NCBI RefSeq assembly: GCF_000165425.1
Contig: NW_001798977.1
Span: 63,216 to 127,215, forward strand
Origin: Paramecium tetraurelia
Taxonomy: Eukaryota; Ciliophora; Oligohymenophorea; Peniculida; Parameciidae
Direction of reading: 5' to 3'
Length of the DNA stretch: 64,000 nt
Below are positions 38,747 to 51,592 of this stretch, piece after piece. The number at the start of each line of letters is the position of its first letter. The first letter of the stretch is position 1. The notes beneath the pieces are model-generated. The model saw only the letters and a program-made list of their open reading frames with translations. It had not been told where the DNA came from and did no database searches. The position numbers and the translations under genes were made by a program.

Positions 38747-40296
38747 ATGAAATAGCCCACCTGTACAGACCCACTCTATTCACTTTTTAATGGTGGTCTT
38801 GCTTGTAGTCCAAATTCGTGTGGATAATTGAGCAAATGTTTGCCTTTGAACATTTAGAGTGATTCTGGTTTTGGAATTAATATAAAAGGGTGTTGCAGGA
38901 AATCAATGCTAGACCCAAATGCATTAAATATTATTATATATATACTGATCATACCAGTTATAGGAATAGGAAGTTTGGGGGCATTGGGAGGTATTAATAG
39001 GTTCAATCAATTTTAGGAGGTACAGTAAAAAGGCCTTTTCTCTAGGCAATATTAAATTACGATGCGTCAATAGCAGGGGATATCACGTCATGCTTAATGT
39101 TTAGTGCCCAATTGGTGAACATGATATTCATCTTCTTCTAGAAGTATATTATGAATTAATTTAGCCATCCCGATGTCGATGAAAGACCAATTATCAATTA
39201 TGAGATTGGCCTGATATACACTTTGGGTATTCCTATCAGCATGTGTATGGGTAGTGAATTAGCAAATTTTCTGCCTTTGTTGCCATTATTGTCTTTTCAG
39301 GTGTTATTTTTTGTCGTTATTTCTCCAGTTTTATTATATTATGCGAAGAAATAGGATATAATAGAGAGGAGCAAAGAGACAAATAATGATTTACGAAATC
39401 AATCGGCTCTCTTAAGTCTAACAGAGATGAAAGATCAAAACTAATACAGTGAAAATTAGGCCAAATTATATAAGATATTTTATGACGAGCAATGTTAAAG
39501 ATTCCCATTAACTCCTATTCTTATAACTTTATTCAATTTTGCTATTAACGAAGTATTTATGAAAGATCAAATTAGTTAATCTTATTGATGAGATCATCAC
39601 CATAACAATTGTCACCATATTTCTTTCCAAGTGGCAATACTAATGACACTGATAATAGAGACAAGGAACCTTGTTAGCCTTGGAACTTCTATGTAGTTCT
39701 ACTTTTGATTGCTGTTAACATGATAATTACTAGTTTGGTTTATTTTTTTTAGAGGAAAAAAGAATTGTTGAAAGACACTATAAACTTTTACAATCACGAA
39801 AGGTATTATAATCAATTTGAGAAATTCTTTCTAATTTATACAGCAGGATGGGCAACTGGTTTTGTCGCAGGATTTATTGGTATGGCAGCAGGTTTAATGA
39901 TGGTTATCACTATGGTTCAGTTTAAATTGATAGCCGCTGTTGCAGGAGCTACAGCTAATTATTGTTACTTTTTAATTTGCTTACAGGTTTTTACCGATCT
40001 TATTGTTGGAAATATCCAAAACTCAATAATCTCCGTTGGCGATCAATTCTTCTTTTATGGATTAGGAGTATTTATACACTTAATTATATTAGATAATTGC
40101 AGTGCTCACATTTACTAATTTAGGATATTACTATTTAAAGAAGTACAAGTTCGGTCATATCATATTTTATATTGACTTTGGAATTGTTATATTGAACATC
40201 TGTGGAAATATAGCTTGGGGAATTGAAAATAGTAGTAGGTATGGATTTGTTGCTTTGGAGCAGTAACCTTTTACATGTACTTCTTATAGCAATTGA
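38747..40296 (+). CDS. TauE/SafE (TSUP) family membrane protein, copy 2, 491 aa
   Basis: Paralogue of 28960-30444. ATG 38747, introns 26 nt (38991-39016), 23 nt and 25 nt, TGA 40294-40296; 492 codons. Same order of blocks: Cys-rich N-terminus, NIIIYILIIPVIGIGSLGALGG, GTVKRPFLQAILNYD, GWATGFVAGFIGMAAGL, GATANYCYFLICLQVF, GDQFFFYGLG, YIDFGIVILNICGNIAWG. The last intron is in the same place and length as in copy 1. The first intron lies where copy 1 has eight exonic residues. Predicted permease for a sulfonate/sulfite-like anion; substrate unknown. The next gene starts only 17 bases after its stop. Confidence 0.85.
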
Positions 40297-40313
40297 TATC
40301 AATTAATATATTT

Positions 40314-43300
40314 ATGTAATTTAATAAATCATAAAGTGCAGCATAATTTCGTTTATAACTAGCAACAACTACAAGTAGATCTAATTTTAATACAAAAATA
40401 CTTAGTCCGAGTCCTAGTCCTAAAACTTCCCAGACTTTCAGAGCCAAATAAACCATAGAACTCATACAAAGTATATATTAGTGAAATTCTTAGTATAAAA
40501 TAATTTCCCATAAAGAGAGTTGTTTTTTGAGATTTAGAGGCTCTGGAATGAAAACAAGATTCCTGAAATTCATCAGAAGTATTACTACTTCATTCTGACT
40601 TCAAATCTTGCATGTCAGGAATATCTGATGAAATAAGAGATTGAAAGTTATAAACTACATGGAAGTATTATTAAGACTTTGAATCAATTAACTATCAGTC
40701 GAGAAATTTGTTTAAGTGAAGCATTGGCAATCTAATAAAGTGAGAATATCATAGAATTTGTCTGCCTTATTTCAAATTACATCTATGATCTTAGAAAAAT
40801 AACTTTGAATCTTATTGAGTACTAAAGGAAATGGGTGAATAAATTGTATATTCAATATGCCTACAATTACCAATGGATTTATCAAGGAGAGAATTACATA
40901 TTGAAAATTAAGCAAGATCATAAGTCACTGTTTTAGAAGAATCCTGTCCTAAGGAAATTCTTTCATATAAGTGAAACCGCTGATGATATTTTTTATATGG
41001 AAATTATTAATCAGGCTTATGAAAGAGATTTAGAATATTTTGATTATTTAACTAAACATAAGCTTGATCAAAAATACTTAAAAAAAATCAAGGAACTCTA
41101 GACTTATATAGCAGTGTCATTTGCATCCAAATAATCGGAATTTAAGAATAGAACCCTAATAAAAACTAAAACTAATTTCTTTAGAACAAAGGATATGTAA
41201 AGTGGTTAGGTTACATCAAGAAAGGGAAGTATAAATAAATTGTAGATCGAATTGCCACCCCTTCCAGAGTATCGAAGTCAAGAGATCTATAACTCAGAAG
41301 ATATTTCATTTATTATTAAAGAGTGGCCAATAAAGGATATTCCTTAGATTTTAAGCTTTTGGCTTTCCTCTAATTGTGAAGATTTTCATAAGAGTTTCTT
41401 ATAGCCTTCAACTTATATATAAGAAACCTTGAGTTATGGTTTAGAGGCGATAATGTTATAAATATCCGATCTAGGAATAATGTTGGCCAGTGTAGAATAG
41501 GATTGCAATATTAGAAAATGGGTGATTCATTTAATTGTATGCAAGGAGCAGATATTTGATAAAATTATACAACATTTTATTAGAATGTTGATAAACTACG
41601 GAGACTCTTTTGAGTAATTAGGTATAAATTTCACTTTATTGGAATGTTTTGAGCAGAATCTTAAAATTCTAAATTTTTATTTTTCTAAGATAATAACCAT
41701 TGAAAATCTGAAGGTTAATTATACTTAATATGTGCTAGATATTAAAAGGACGGAATAAGAATAGTAAAGTATGTCAATCATTTATGATCCTATATGTTTT
41801 ATTTATGCAAGAACCTTATCTAGAATAAAGAAATTAAAATTAAATAGTGATGAAGAAATAATGGAGTGCCAATTCTGTGCTAATTTGGGTAAGTCTAACC
41901 TGATTCTGTTTGAGGAGAAGACCTAAGAAAGTGCAAAATATTTAGTGGTAAATAATAATAATAATACTATCAATTTAGAAATAGAAAATTTATGGATCTT
42001 AGTTTCAACATCTGTAGAACGTAAAAGATGTTTAGAAAGTTTGTCAAAGATTTAAATCTCCAGTACAAGGACCTGTTTATTTGCAATATTTCAATATGAA
42101 CTTGCAATTTCTATCATTTTCATCTGAAATTCAAAAATAAACTTTTTAACCTTATATACGATTTCCACAAGTATAGTTTACTTCTTAATAAGAGATCAAA
42201 AGCTGGTTTAGAGGAAGCATCACTGTGGCAATTGTCAAGCAATGATTAAAATAGCCTCCGAAGACTGTATTTAATATCGACTACAGATCCCTTTATTAAA
42301 ATGTATAATATCAATTTTGAAACTAGATATATTTTTGAATTAAAAAATGACGAGATTACTTAGGACATACAAATTTTAGTGAATGAGATTTTTGAGAAAT
42401 ATGATAGAAAGGGTTTATCATAATATAATATATGGCTTCCTTTTTTCAGTTGTGTTGGTAATAGATAAAATTTAACTAATTGCAAATTGCAATCTTATTT
42501 TACAAGTGAAACATTTTTAGAAATTAATTTTCCTAGAATTGGAATGAATAGTGTTAATTATAGTTTTGAAGGAGAGAAATTAATCAATTTTCCATTTATA
42601 ATAGGAATTGTTCAATCGGATTTGGATTATATTAATAAGCCAATCTTTTCATTATTAGTATAGTAGGAAGACATAATCAAAAAATGTCAGCCAATTTAGG
42701 CAGCTAAGAAAGTGGAATAGGATTTTGAAGTGTTAGTGATGCCGATTAACCCTAAGGATATTGAATTGAGAGTCAAAGAAATAGTGAGATTTTCTTGTTA
42801 ATTGACTCATGATTCCTTTGAGAATGATTCGCAGAGACTAATTGATATTATGTATTATGAGCAAGAGTCTTGTGTATTACAGTTTTTGGTCGATAACTTG
42901 GTTCAAGGATATTGTATCTTATATGTGGATAAAAATAAGATAAATGAAAGACTTTGGATCATCGAAATGATTTCATGCAAATCTGAATGTTTCTTTGATA
43001 TCTTTTTAACTCAAATAGTAGATTTGGTGTTTGGACATGACAAATCTGCTTCAGAAATATTAATAGCATAGGTTAGATATTAATATTTGATTATGATAGA
43101 ACCATTACCCACAGCATAATGGATAGAGTATGGCTAATAAGTACATTTCAGAAGCGATAAAGAAAGTTGGATTCAAGTGGAGGATAATTGAGAATGATTA
43201 TAAAACTTAATTGAGAAGGACAATCTTTACATTGAAACGATCTAATTCTTAGTATACTATTATTTAAATCACACCATTAGTTAACCTAGAGTAGAACACA

Positions 43301-44148
43301 ATATCTCTATTAAATTTAACTCATATTACTCACTCTAATAAAGTGAAGCAAGGAATGAAGAAACCAATACATTAAGTTATCTCAAGACTAAAGCTATATT
43401 CTAGTTTGCTGAAGATTGTTTTCATTACAATTTGCATAAACCATATGAACGAAATCAATACATTATTGATAAGATAAAGAATAATTTAGCTTAATTACCA
43501 ATGACAAAATTTACTGAGTTTAAAAACGAAAAAGAAGTGGTCAAATATTTAGATAACTTAACATCTCACCCTTCTATTGATCCAAAACATACGTAAGTGA
43601 TGACCTAATATACAAATCTCCAGTTAAAATGGTTGAGATCAAGGGAGATCATATTGGAAGGTTCAAAATACATAGAAGTACCAAACGAATAGAATTTTAT
43701 CTATGTTTCTACATTCCCCCAAATTAATTGTAAGATCTATTATGTAAAATTATTCAATCCAGGATTCTATTTTTTTGGAATGGAAGTGGCTCACAATCAA
43801 ATCGAATCCATCCGAGATGATTATGTCAGATTCACAGAAGTTATTTATTAAGTAATTTATATCCTGTTCATTTAGGAATTCCATAACAAATAGCCGTAAA
43901 CCTCATGTGATCTCTATATACCCTAATTCTAGACATGTATGACTATAAGTTAACCTCTCCCAAACTGGTCTTTTATTAATTTTTCATTGACCTACAATCA
44001 CACCATACTTTAAACCATCATAAAAGACTTAGGGAATAGAACAATAAGAATTCAAATGCCTTTTTTGGCAGGAATAATCTAAGAAGATTTAGGGTTAAGA
44101 TACGAAAAACCAGTGGTGGCATTTGTTGCATCGGATTATATCGATTGA
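40314..44148 (+). CDS. large protein of unknown function, 1,227 aa
   Basis: ATG 40314 lies 17 bases after the preceding stop. Six introns (23, 31, 22, 22, 29 and 24 nt) restore one frame to TGA 44146-44148; 1,228 codons. The N-terminus is Ser/Thr/Pro-rich; the rest is mixed helical and beta sequence with many aromatic residues, e.g. LRKFFHISETADDIFYMEI, IIKEWPIKDIPQILSFWL, DIMYYEQESCVLQFLVDN. There are no membrane helices and no enzyme motif I recognise. The two introns near 43143 and 43259 are inferred from phase and remove two in-frame TGA codons; the 24-nt one near 43852 is optional by frame. Length and aromatic content suggest a large scaffold. Confidence 0.7.
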
Positions 44149-44260
44149 CATATATAAATTTTAAATTCCTTTTTTTATTGTCTTCAATCAGCTAATTTTA
44201 AATAGTATTATAATGTACGTTGCATACAAATTATAAATTCAAATTAAAATTAAAATTATT

Positions 44261-45669
44261 ATGAACTACAGATCAAAGAATCACTTTTCATCTCTCAATA
44301 ACCTTATCTTTGATATCAATTCAATTAAAAAGTAAAAAGAAAACACATCATTGCAAAAAGAACATCAATTTGATGTATCTCCTACATAAAAGAAATAAAT
44401 TAGACTCAAAAAATAAGAAATCAATTATCATAGCTTGGTTGATCTAAAATAACTTACCAGAAGTAGAAATGTAGTTCTACCTAATTATGAACCAACTAGA
44501 TGTTCTCAAAATAACAATGGTCTAATAAAAGCATATGCAGCAAATACAAATTAAGGAATCATTAGGAATTACAATGAGGATAGAGTATCCATTATCTTGA
44601 ACATCATCAAACCACAACACAGATCTTAAGAAACTTGGCCTAAATGTGCCTTCTTTGGTGTTTATGATGGACATGGAGGATCAACCTGTGCTGATTTCCT
44701 AAGGGATAACTTGCACTAATATGTGACTAAGTAGAGCGAATTCCCCTGGAATCCAGTGGCAGCAATTAAAAAAGGATTTCAAATGGCTGAAAAGGATTTT
44801 CTTGCTTAAGCCTTGGAATAGTATGGAAAGGGAAAGCAAGAGAGAAGTGGTTCTTGCGCGTTAATTAGTTTAGTGGTAGGAGATTATTGTTATGTGGCAA
44901 ATGTCGGAGATTGTAGAGCAATATTAAGTCAAGAAAAAGGGAAAAAATCGATGGAATTATCAGTTGATCATAAACCGGAAATAGAATATGAAAGAATTTA
45001 AAAAAATGGAGGTAAAATATACTAAACACATCTAATAAATGAAAACGGCATATAAATAGTAGGACCCTATAGAGTGTTCCCTGGGAGATTATCTGTTTCC
45101 AGGACATTTGGGGATATAGAGGCAAAACTGGGACAATTTGGTGGCAATGAAAATGTGGTCATTGCAGAGCCAGACATTCAAATTTTTCGTATTACTCAAG
45201 AGAATGATTTTATTGTGATGGGATGTAATATGTAATTTTAAATTTAGGTGATGGAATTTTTGATAAGATGAAATCTGAAGAAGTGATCAAGAAGATATGG
45301 TCAGAACTTGAATCGCAGAAGAATACTCATAATCTACATGGGTAGATTTCAGCAGCAGTTGATTCTGTTCTCAAAGAGGTTGTACTTCGGAAAAGCAGCG
45401 ATAATATCACATTGCTTATCATTGCTTTTAATGAATTGGTTGTTTAATAATAGACTCCATAATCAAAGATCAATTCTATTTCTAATTAGATCGAACTCTT
45501 ATAAATCTTTCTAAAGAATAAAATTAATGATGAAAATTAACCAGAATTTAATCAAAAAAAATAAAGTCCAGTCAGCCAATTATTTCATAAAGCTGAAAGA
45601 AAACATCTCCATTTAAAGGAGAATTAAGAAACAACTGTTAATAGAGTAAGATCAAGCTTTAACTTTTGA
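44261..45669 (+). CDS. PP2C-type Ser/Thr phosphatase, 461 aa
   Basis: Metal-dependent PPM/PP2C phosphatase. ATG 44261, one 23-nt intron inside the GCDG motif, TGA 45667-45669; 462 codons. Motifs in order: NEDRVSI, FGVYDGHGG (metal-binding Asp), SGSCALISLV, VANVGDCRAIL, LSVDHKP, RLSVSRTFGDIEAK, VMGCDGIFDKM and SSDNITLLIIAF. All metal-coordinating Asp positions are present, so it should be active. N-terminal 100 and C-terminal 90 residues are polar extensions. It converges on the next gene with 30 bases between stops. Confidence 0.94.
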
Positions 45670-45699
45670 TTTATTGTCTTCATTTTTAATTTATTAATT

Positions 45700-47026
45700 T
45701 CATTTAGTAATTGCTTAGGCATCTTTGGGGAATAAATTTAAGAAGTTTTTCCTTACTTATTAACCAAACAGAAAATTCGATCTGTAATCATTAAACTTTT
45801 AGCTTGACTTTAATTATTAATAGCATAATTACATTCTACTGATATTTTTTTAATTTTCTATAACTCTCTTTGCTTTTGGAATTTAAATTTTGAATCTAAT
45901 TATTCAGAATCTCTTTTTGTTTCTTCCATTTCATAGAATTTTCAGCCTATTTGCTATTTGATAATAAAAATGCCTAATCCACAGCTTTTTGACTAAGTAT
46001 TCCAAACAAATGGGCTGGATCTTACTTCTATTATCCACATTTTTATTGTACTACCTATACATTAATACTATTAAACATATATACCTATAGATCTTAAGCC
46101 CAAACAGGTATTTTTTTGTTATTACAATACAATCTTTTTTTCTTTGGAGTGTTATGATCAATTTTGATTTAACTTTCTGATGTTTTAATTAGAAATGGCA
46201 GACTATTCTCATTCTGTTGTTCAATAATTTCAGGTTGAATATCAATCATTTGTTTTTAAAAATCCATAATTGAAAACTCTTCACTATCATCATCATCCTC
46301 TTATTCGTCATCCCAATAAAAGTTATGGGAATTCTCAACAGAAAAATCATCACTATGAGAAGTTATTTAATAGGAGATATCTGCATCCTCATACCAATTA
46401 GATTTAGCCTAAGAAAATTGATTGTTTTTTTCAAACTTCCTGTACTTTTGGAATTATTTCTTTTTCTACTCTTATTGCACTTCAGAATAGTCTCTCAAAT
46501 AGTGTTCGTCTTTGATTTATGATAATTCAATTGACGGATCCACATTGTCAAGTTCTCTGTCGATCTTTTCACTCATCAAAATATCTTATTGTTTATCAAT
46601 CTTTATTTGGGATAGTTGTTATGACAGAGTCTCAACACTCTTGGTGCTTTGATGAACACTGAAATATTAGGGTGGATGATATTTGTTTTTTTAAACAGCA
46701 GTAACAGGTTATACATAAATATCCAACGAAGGTTCTAAGCTTTTAAATTGTCTATTCTTTAAAAGTGGTGAATACAAGGATGACTTTCTGTTATTATATT
46801 CTTCTTAACTCTCCAACACTGGCTATAAACCGGGATTGTAGAGCTAATTACGAAGAAAATTTAAATGAATCAAACACAATTATTTAAAATCATCAGTTGC
46901 ATCTATAACTGTGCTTGTAAAAAGATGTTATCTCTCCATCTACAATTTCGTGTACAAACTAGCTTGAGCAGCAACTTATAATGATAGCATAAGGGCTGAC
47001 TTTCCAAAATCTATTTAAGGGTTCAT
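45700..47026 (-). CDS. acidic/coiled-coil protein of unknown function, 423 aa
   Basis: ATG 47026, introns of 30 and 25 nt, TGA 45702-45700; 424 codons. A helical, Leu-rich N-terminus is followed by a polar Gln/Ser-rich middle with an acidic patch (WDDEQEDDDDSEEF) around residue 230 and a Lys/Gln-rich coiled coil near the C-terminus (KWKKQKEILNNQIQNLNSKS). No domain recognised. It shares strand and a short 84-base gap with the LRR/EF-hand gene upstream. Confidence 0.65.
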
Positions 47027-47110
47027 TTAATTTATTATTAAACCCAAACACACCATTAATTTTATAAATTTGCTAAATCAATTCATATAATTATATGTAT
47101 TATTAAAATT

Positions 47111-49322
47111 TCATAATTCTGAAATTCTTTAGAGTATTTACATTTATCCATTCGATCCTGGAACGGATTCAGATGAAAACAGCGTAACACATTACGAGAA
47201 TGTAATCTATTGATGACTATAAGGATCAACGATATTCAAGTATCTTTGAATGTCTAAGTCTTCAGCATCAAAATTCAAAACATCTATCAAATTTCTGAAT
47301 TCATTCTATCATAATCGAATAAATCTTACTTCATCAATTATTCCATTAAGATCCGTATCCATTTCTTTGAAAATTACAATGAACTTTTTTAAATACTTTT
47401 CATGAGATTTGAGTTAGAAATCCAAAATTATTTTCTGGAAAACCTAATATTCCAACTTGTATCTATCCTTCTCTTGTAATAACATTAATTGTTCCTCTCT
47501 AGTGAGTCTTCTATCATTTGGTTTTTGTGGTACAATATAATATTGCTTCAATTTGTCCAACAATAATTCTGAGTCCTCCTAATTGTACATGTATTTAATA
47601 ATGTCAACTGCTTCTTCTTCATATAGTTATCCATTGATTCTTTAATTAAGCATCTCTTTAATTTCAGCCTGATGTTTCAACGGGTGCTTGCCTCTTAAAT
47701 ACATCTAAAATTAACTTCAAATTACAAACTACCTTCAACAATTCCTGCATAGTGTTCTTCACTTGAGTTTAGACAAATCGAAATTCTTCATCACACTCAT
47801 TCCTTAAAATCTTACCAAACACAGCTATGTCATTGTCATCAGCAGAATATTTCTTAAGAGAATTTATGATAGAAGTTGCCCATTCTATAATGAGATTCTT
47901 GAGTCCGTATTTCTGATTTAAAAATGTATACATATGCTATTCCATCGTCTCTCTGGGTAGTTTAGAATCAGAACACTTTTAATCAAATTTTTGTTTACTT
48001 TCATAAATTTCATTTATGACATCCTTCAATTATTTAAGAGTCAAATTTCTAACATTTACTTATTGTGGTATAGAGTTCACTTACTAAGACTGTTTTGATG
48101 AAAATATTTGATTATTGTACTACTAGGTATTTTGTTATTGTAAACTCTTTGTGAAATGTTATGTTTGATAAGCATCACTTTATTTTTAAGTATTTTCGCT
48201 ATTTGGCAATGAAACCTTTTCACCCTTTGAATGCTTTATCAATAAATCTAAATATTTTTTATTTTCATTCTCCAATTCATTATTTATTTGCTACAATTCT
48301 TTCAATTCTTATCGAAGTCTATTTTCAACACTTTTGTCTGGTTACTGTTATTAGGATAAATCCAGTTGTTTTTAGTTAATCTGCAATTGTGAAGTGTTTT
48401 TGGAAGATGATTTTACACTCTATATTACATTGCTCATATCATTGAAAATTGACAAATGCATATCGTGAATTTTAGTAAATATCAAATCTAACTTCTTTTC
48501 ATTGGATTTGAAATACTTAAGAATCGATTTAAAACAAATTTCATATAAATTATATTTAGCCTATATTAAAATGCATAGATACTGTTAAGATATATAAGTT
48601 CGTTAAATGATCTGGGTTATTTTACTTCACTTTAGATTATAAATCTAACATAATAGTTCTAATCTATTAATCGAAAAGCTTATCATCTTGTTCATCTTTT
48701 TTATACTCTCTAATGTTATCATATAATATCTAGGATAGGGATATATTAGTATTAGTACTGCCATTTATTCAAGATCGTATTATTAAAGGGTAATTTCCTA
48801 CTGAGCACTCATGGATCTCTCTGATGGTTGTTGACTTTACTATTCTGAAGTTTCATCAACAGGTTCTTAGTCCTGATTGATTTTCTAGGAATTCAAAATC
48901 TATAGATTTGGAAGGGATTCAATAATGAATTGCTCCTCTTCTTTGGAAGATAGACTTATTTCAAGTTGAATTAGATTGGGCATGGTTTATAAAGCTTCCA
49001 CTACTTGTCCTAGCTAAATATGATTTAAGATTAAATAAAGCTACATCGGTAAAGATGTTGTTTGTCAGACACAAGAATTCGACGGTATCAAGCAATCCCA
49101 AATCATCAGGCAAATTAGAGAGACGATTTCCATTTAGATTGAGCTTAATTCTTAAAGGGATTAAGTACTTCTTTTAAATTACTAAAGTTGGCTAATTGAG
49201 GCATGAGTTCTTCCAAATTCTAGATTTATCTGGATAGATTAAGGATGAAAATACTTGAACTCCAAATCAATGGCAGTTACATTGGTTCCCTGGGTTTTGA
49301 GTATTTTTTATAGGACTTCCAT
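47111..49322 (-). CDS. LRR-coiled coil-EF-hand protein, 676 aa
   Basis: ATG 49322, seven introns (25, 25, 31, 29, 19, 28 and 24 nt), TGA 47113-47111; 677 codons. The N-terminus has leucine-rich repeats (IQNLEELMPQLANFSNLKEL, NLNGNRLSNLPDDLGLLDTV, MPNLIQLEISL) with an LRR cap (SLPNLQILNSQ). The middle has long helical and Gln/Ser-rich coiled-coil sequence. Near the C-terminus an EF-hand loop DTDLNGIIDENEF is complete for calcium binding, followed by a degenerate second hand (VDPYSHQQITFSQ). The architecture resembles ciliary or basal-body scaffolds; a calcium-responsive structural protein is likely (inference). The LRR part joins the rest in one frame, so an internal Met near residue 145 is not the start. 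Confidence 0.82.
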
Positions 49323-49527
49323 GTGGAAGAATTAATTTGAAAATAAATTAATAATAAAATAGAGAGTTAGTAGTTAGATGTTTGATGTGAATATAAGTGA
49401 GAAAATAAGTCAAGGTTATTGAGATAATTTTGATAAATATCATTTGATTAGTGCGTAATAAGTTGTATATAAATATTATTGAAGACATCGCGTTTTTCAT
49501 ATATTAAATTTATTGAGGTAAATAAAA

Positions 49528-51186
49528 ATGATACCTTCATGCTAAAAGTTCGTGAGCTCTAGCAGAGTAATCTATAATTTCGCAGTGGCCAATTAAACAA
49601 GATATGTAAGTGCTCGATATTATAATTAGAGTTCTTCTTAACTCCAATATTATTAGAGTTTAAGAATTCACAAAGATAAATCTGTACCTTCAATTTTAAA
49701 TAATTTATTGATTAATCACATGTTGAAATATGATTGGGTTGTAGATCAAGGGCCAAAACTCTTTGATTTGCTTTATGCTATTTGTGGAACAAGATTGGCT
49801 AATTTTCTAGTCAATCACACAATCGGGAAAGTGTTCACAGCAGGGGAAAACCTTGAAAGTGTGGAAAGATATCTGTCCTCATCCAATAATAGTAAAAATA
49901 TATTCAACTCTATTAAGAAATTTCCTACATTATTGATTACTGCTCAGAAGCAGTTGAGGGAATAGATGATTGCGAGAAATTTTACGATGAGAACAGTTCT
50001 ATATTTAGACAAACCGTATTGGAGTGTGCAAAGAAACCAGAAAAGAAAAACATGATTGCAATCAAGGTTTCTAGTTTAATTGACATGAATTTACTGAAGT
50101 AAATCAACAAAGCAAGATTGAACATTTTTGAAATGTTCTCTAAAATTGGTTAGGGCAAATCAATCATAACACTTGAATAGGTTCACTATTATTTTATAAT
50201 ATTAGGTATTCTCTCATCTTAAGGAGTAAGGAATTAATATGAATGAAAACGAATAAAAATAATTTATAAAGGGAGTCCTCAAATTTAATAAGGGAGAAAC
50301 AGAAATAGATGAAATAACATGGAGATACAGAGTTCAACCCATATTCATGTTTGAAACAGAACTCAACAACAACCCAGCCATTAAATACATGAATAATTTA
50401 AATGAAAAGCATCTCTTTTTATTTGAATAATTCATAGAGAGAGTCAAATATTTCATGGATCCAGCTTTATAAAATAAAGTGTGTGTGATGGTCGATGCTG
50501 AATAAACCTATTTGTAATGGGCAATCGATAGTTTTTCAGAATAAATGGAAGCCTATTATAACCAAAACTAAACTTTAGTGTATAACACATTTTAGAATTA
50601 TCTCAAATAAACTAAAGACAGAGTAGACTTTGAATTAGCCAAAGCCAACAAATTCAAGTTGAACATCGGTATTAAAATGGTCAGAGGGGCATACATGGTT
50701 GAGGAATCCAAATTAGCTAGTGATTAGGCTAAAGAAAATCCCATCAATGATGGATATGAGGCTACTACTGCTATGATTGAAAGAAACTTAGAACAATTGA
50801 TCCTAAACATTCGTAAATCACCTACTAAAGTCTTTGTGGCCAGTCACAATGAAAAAACAGTTGAATTTGTCAAAGAATTAATGCATCGACATTCTATTCC
50901 AAATCAAGGAGGTATTTGTATTATTAAACAATTCCATAGATGTATTATTCGCCTAATTGTATGGATTGTCTGATCATGTCACCTATCAGTTAGCTAGTGA
51001 AGTATTATTAATTCTAAATTTACTTAGGGATATAGAATATATAAATATGTTCCTTTCGGGAAAACTGAGATTATGATCCCTTATTTAATGAGAAGAGCAT
51101 AAGAGACTAAGAAAGTACTATAATCAAGCACTTTGTAAACACTCTTGTTGATTGATGAATTAAAATACAGATTTTATTTGAAATGA
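49528..51186 (+). CDS. PRODH: proline dehydrogenase, 509 aa
   Basis: FAD-dependent mitochondrial proline dehydrogenase, which oxidises proline to pyrroline-5-carboxylate, the first step of proline catabolism. ATG 49528, five introns (24, 26, 25, 28 and 26 nt), TGA 51184-51186; 510 codons. A basic, Ser/Gln-rich start could be a mitochondrial presequence. Motifs: IIDYCSEAVEG, VCVMVDAEQTYLQ, NIGIKMVRGAYMVEE, VASHNEKTVEF, GDVLFAQLYGLSDHVTYQLA, RIYKYVPFGKTEIMIPYLMR, RRAQE. All the barrel motifs that hold FAD and proline are present. An insertion in the middle may contain a degenerate EF-hand-like segment, as in eukaryotic PRODH (inference). Confidence 0.96.
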
Positions 51187-51243
51187 TTATGTTAATATAT
51201 TGTAAATAATGATTCTTTTTGGATGTATATATATGCAAATGTA

Positions 51244-51524
51244 TCAGATAATATCATCATGATAATTTCGATATCTAGTTAATCTGACTGAGTTTTCAGC
51301 ATAAGCAAATTGATGTGTGTTGTATGTTGCTATTATATTATACAATTGAATTTACTTAAAAATGGAATAAGACTTGATGCTGCAAATATAGTCCTGGCAG
51401 TAAAGTTGTAAATATGTTGCACTGTCTAGAAACTTTGCAATCCAAATACAAAATTCCATGGCCAAGTGACAAGTTTTCTAACTTGGTTTCTTTGATCCAC
51501 AAAATCTAATGTTCTTTCAGACAT
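51244..51524 (-). CDS. small orphan protein, 84 aa
   Basis: ATG 51524, one 26-nt GTA...TAG intron, TGA 51246-51244; 85 codons. The product has protein-like texture throughout (MSERTLDFVDQRNQVRKLV, WPWNFVFGLQ, THQFAYAENSVRLTRYRN) with one weakly hydrophobic stretch (TARTIFAASSLIPFL). Size and composition are like small subunits of mitochondrial complexes, which in ciliates are often lineage-specific (inference only). It is squeezed between proline dehydrogenase and the MORN gene. Confidence 0.65.
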
Positions 51525-51592
51525 TATTAATAAATATTTATATTATTAGATATATTTTAATAAATTATCTACAATTTTCTTTACTTATAACT

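Noticed and set aside
48361-48812. Separate gene starting at the internal Met near 48812
   Set aside because: The frame continues upstream without interruption into the leucine-rich repeats, and the combined spliced length is a multiple of three, so this is one gene starting at 49322.
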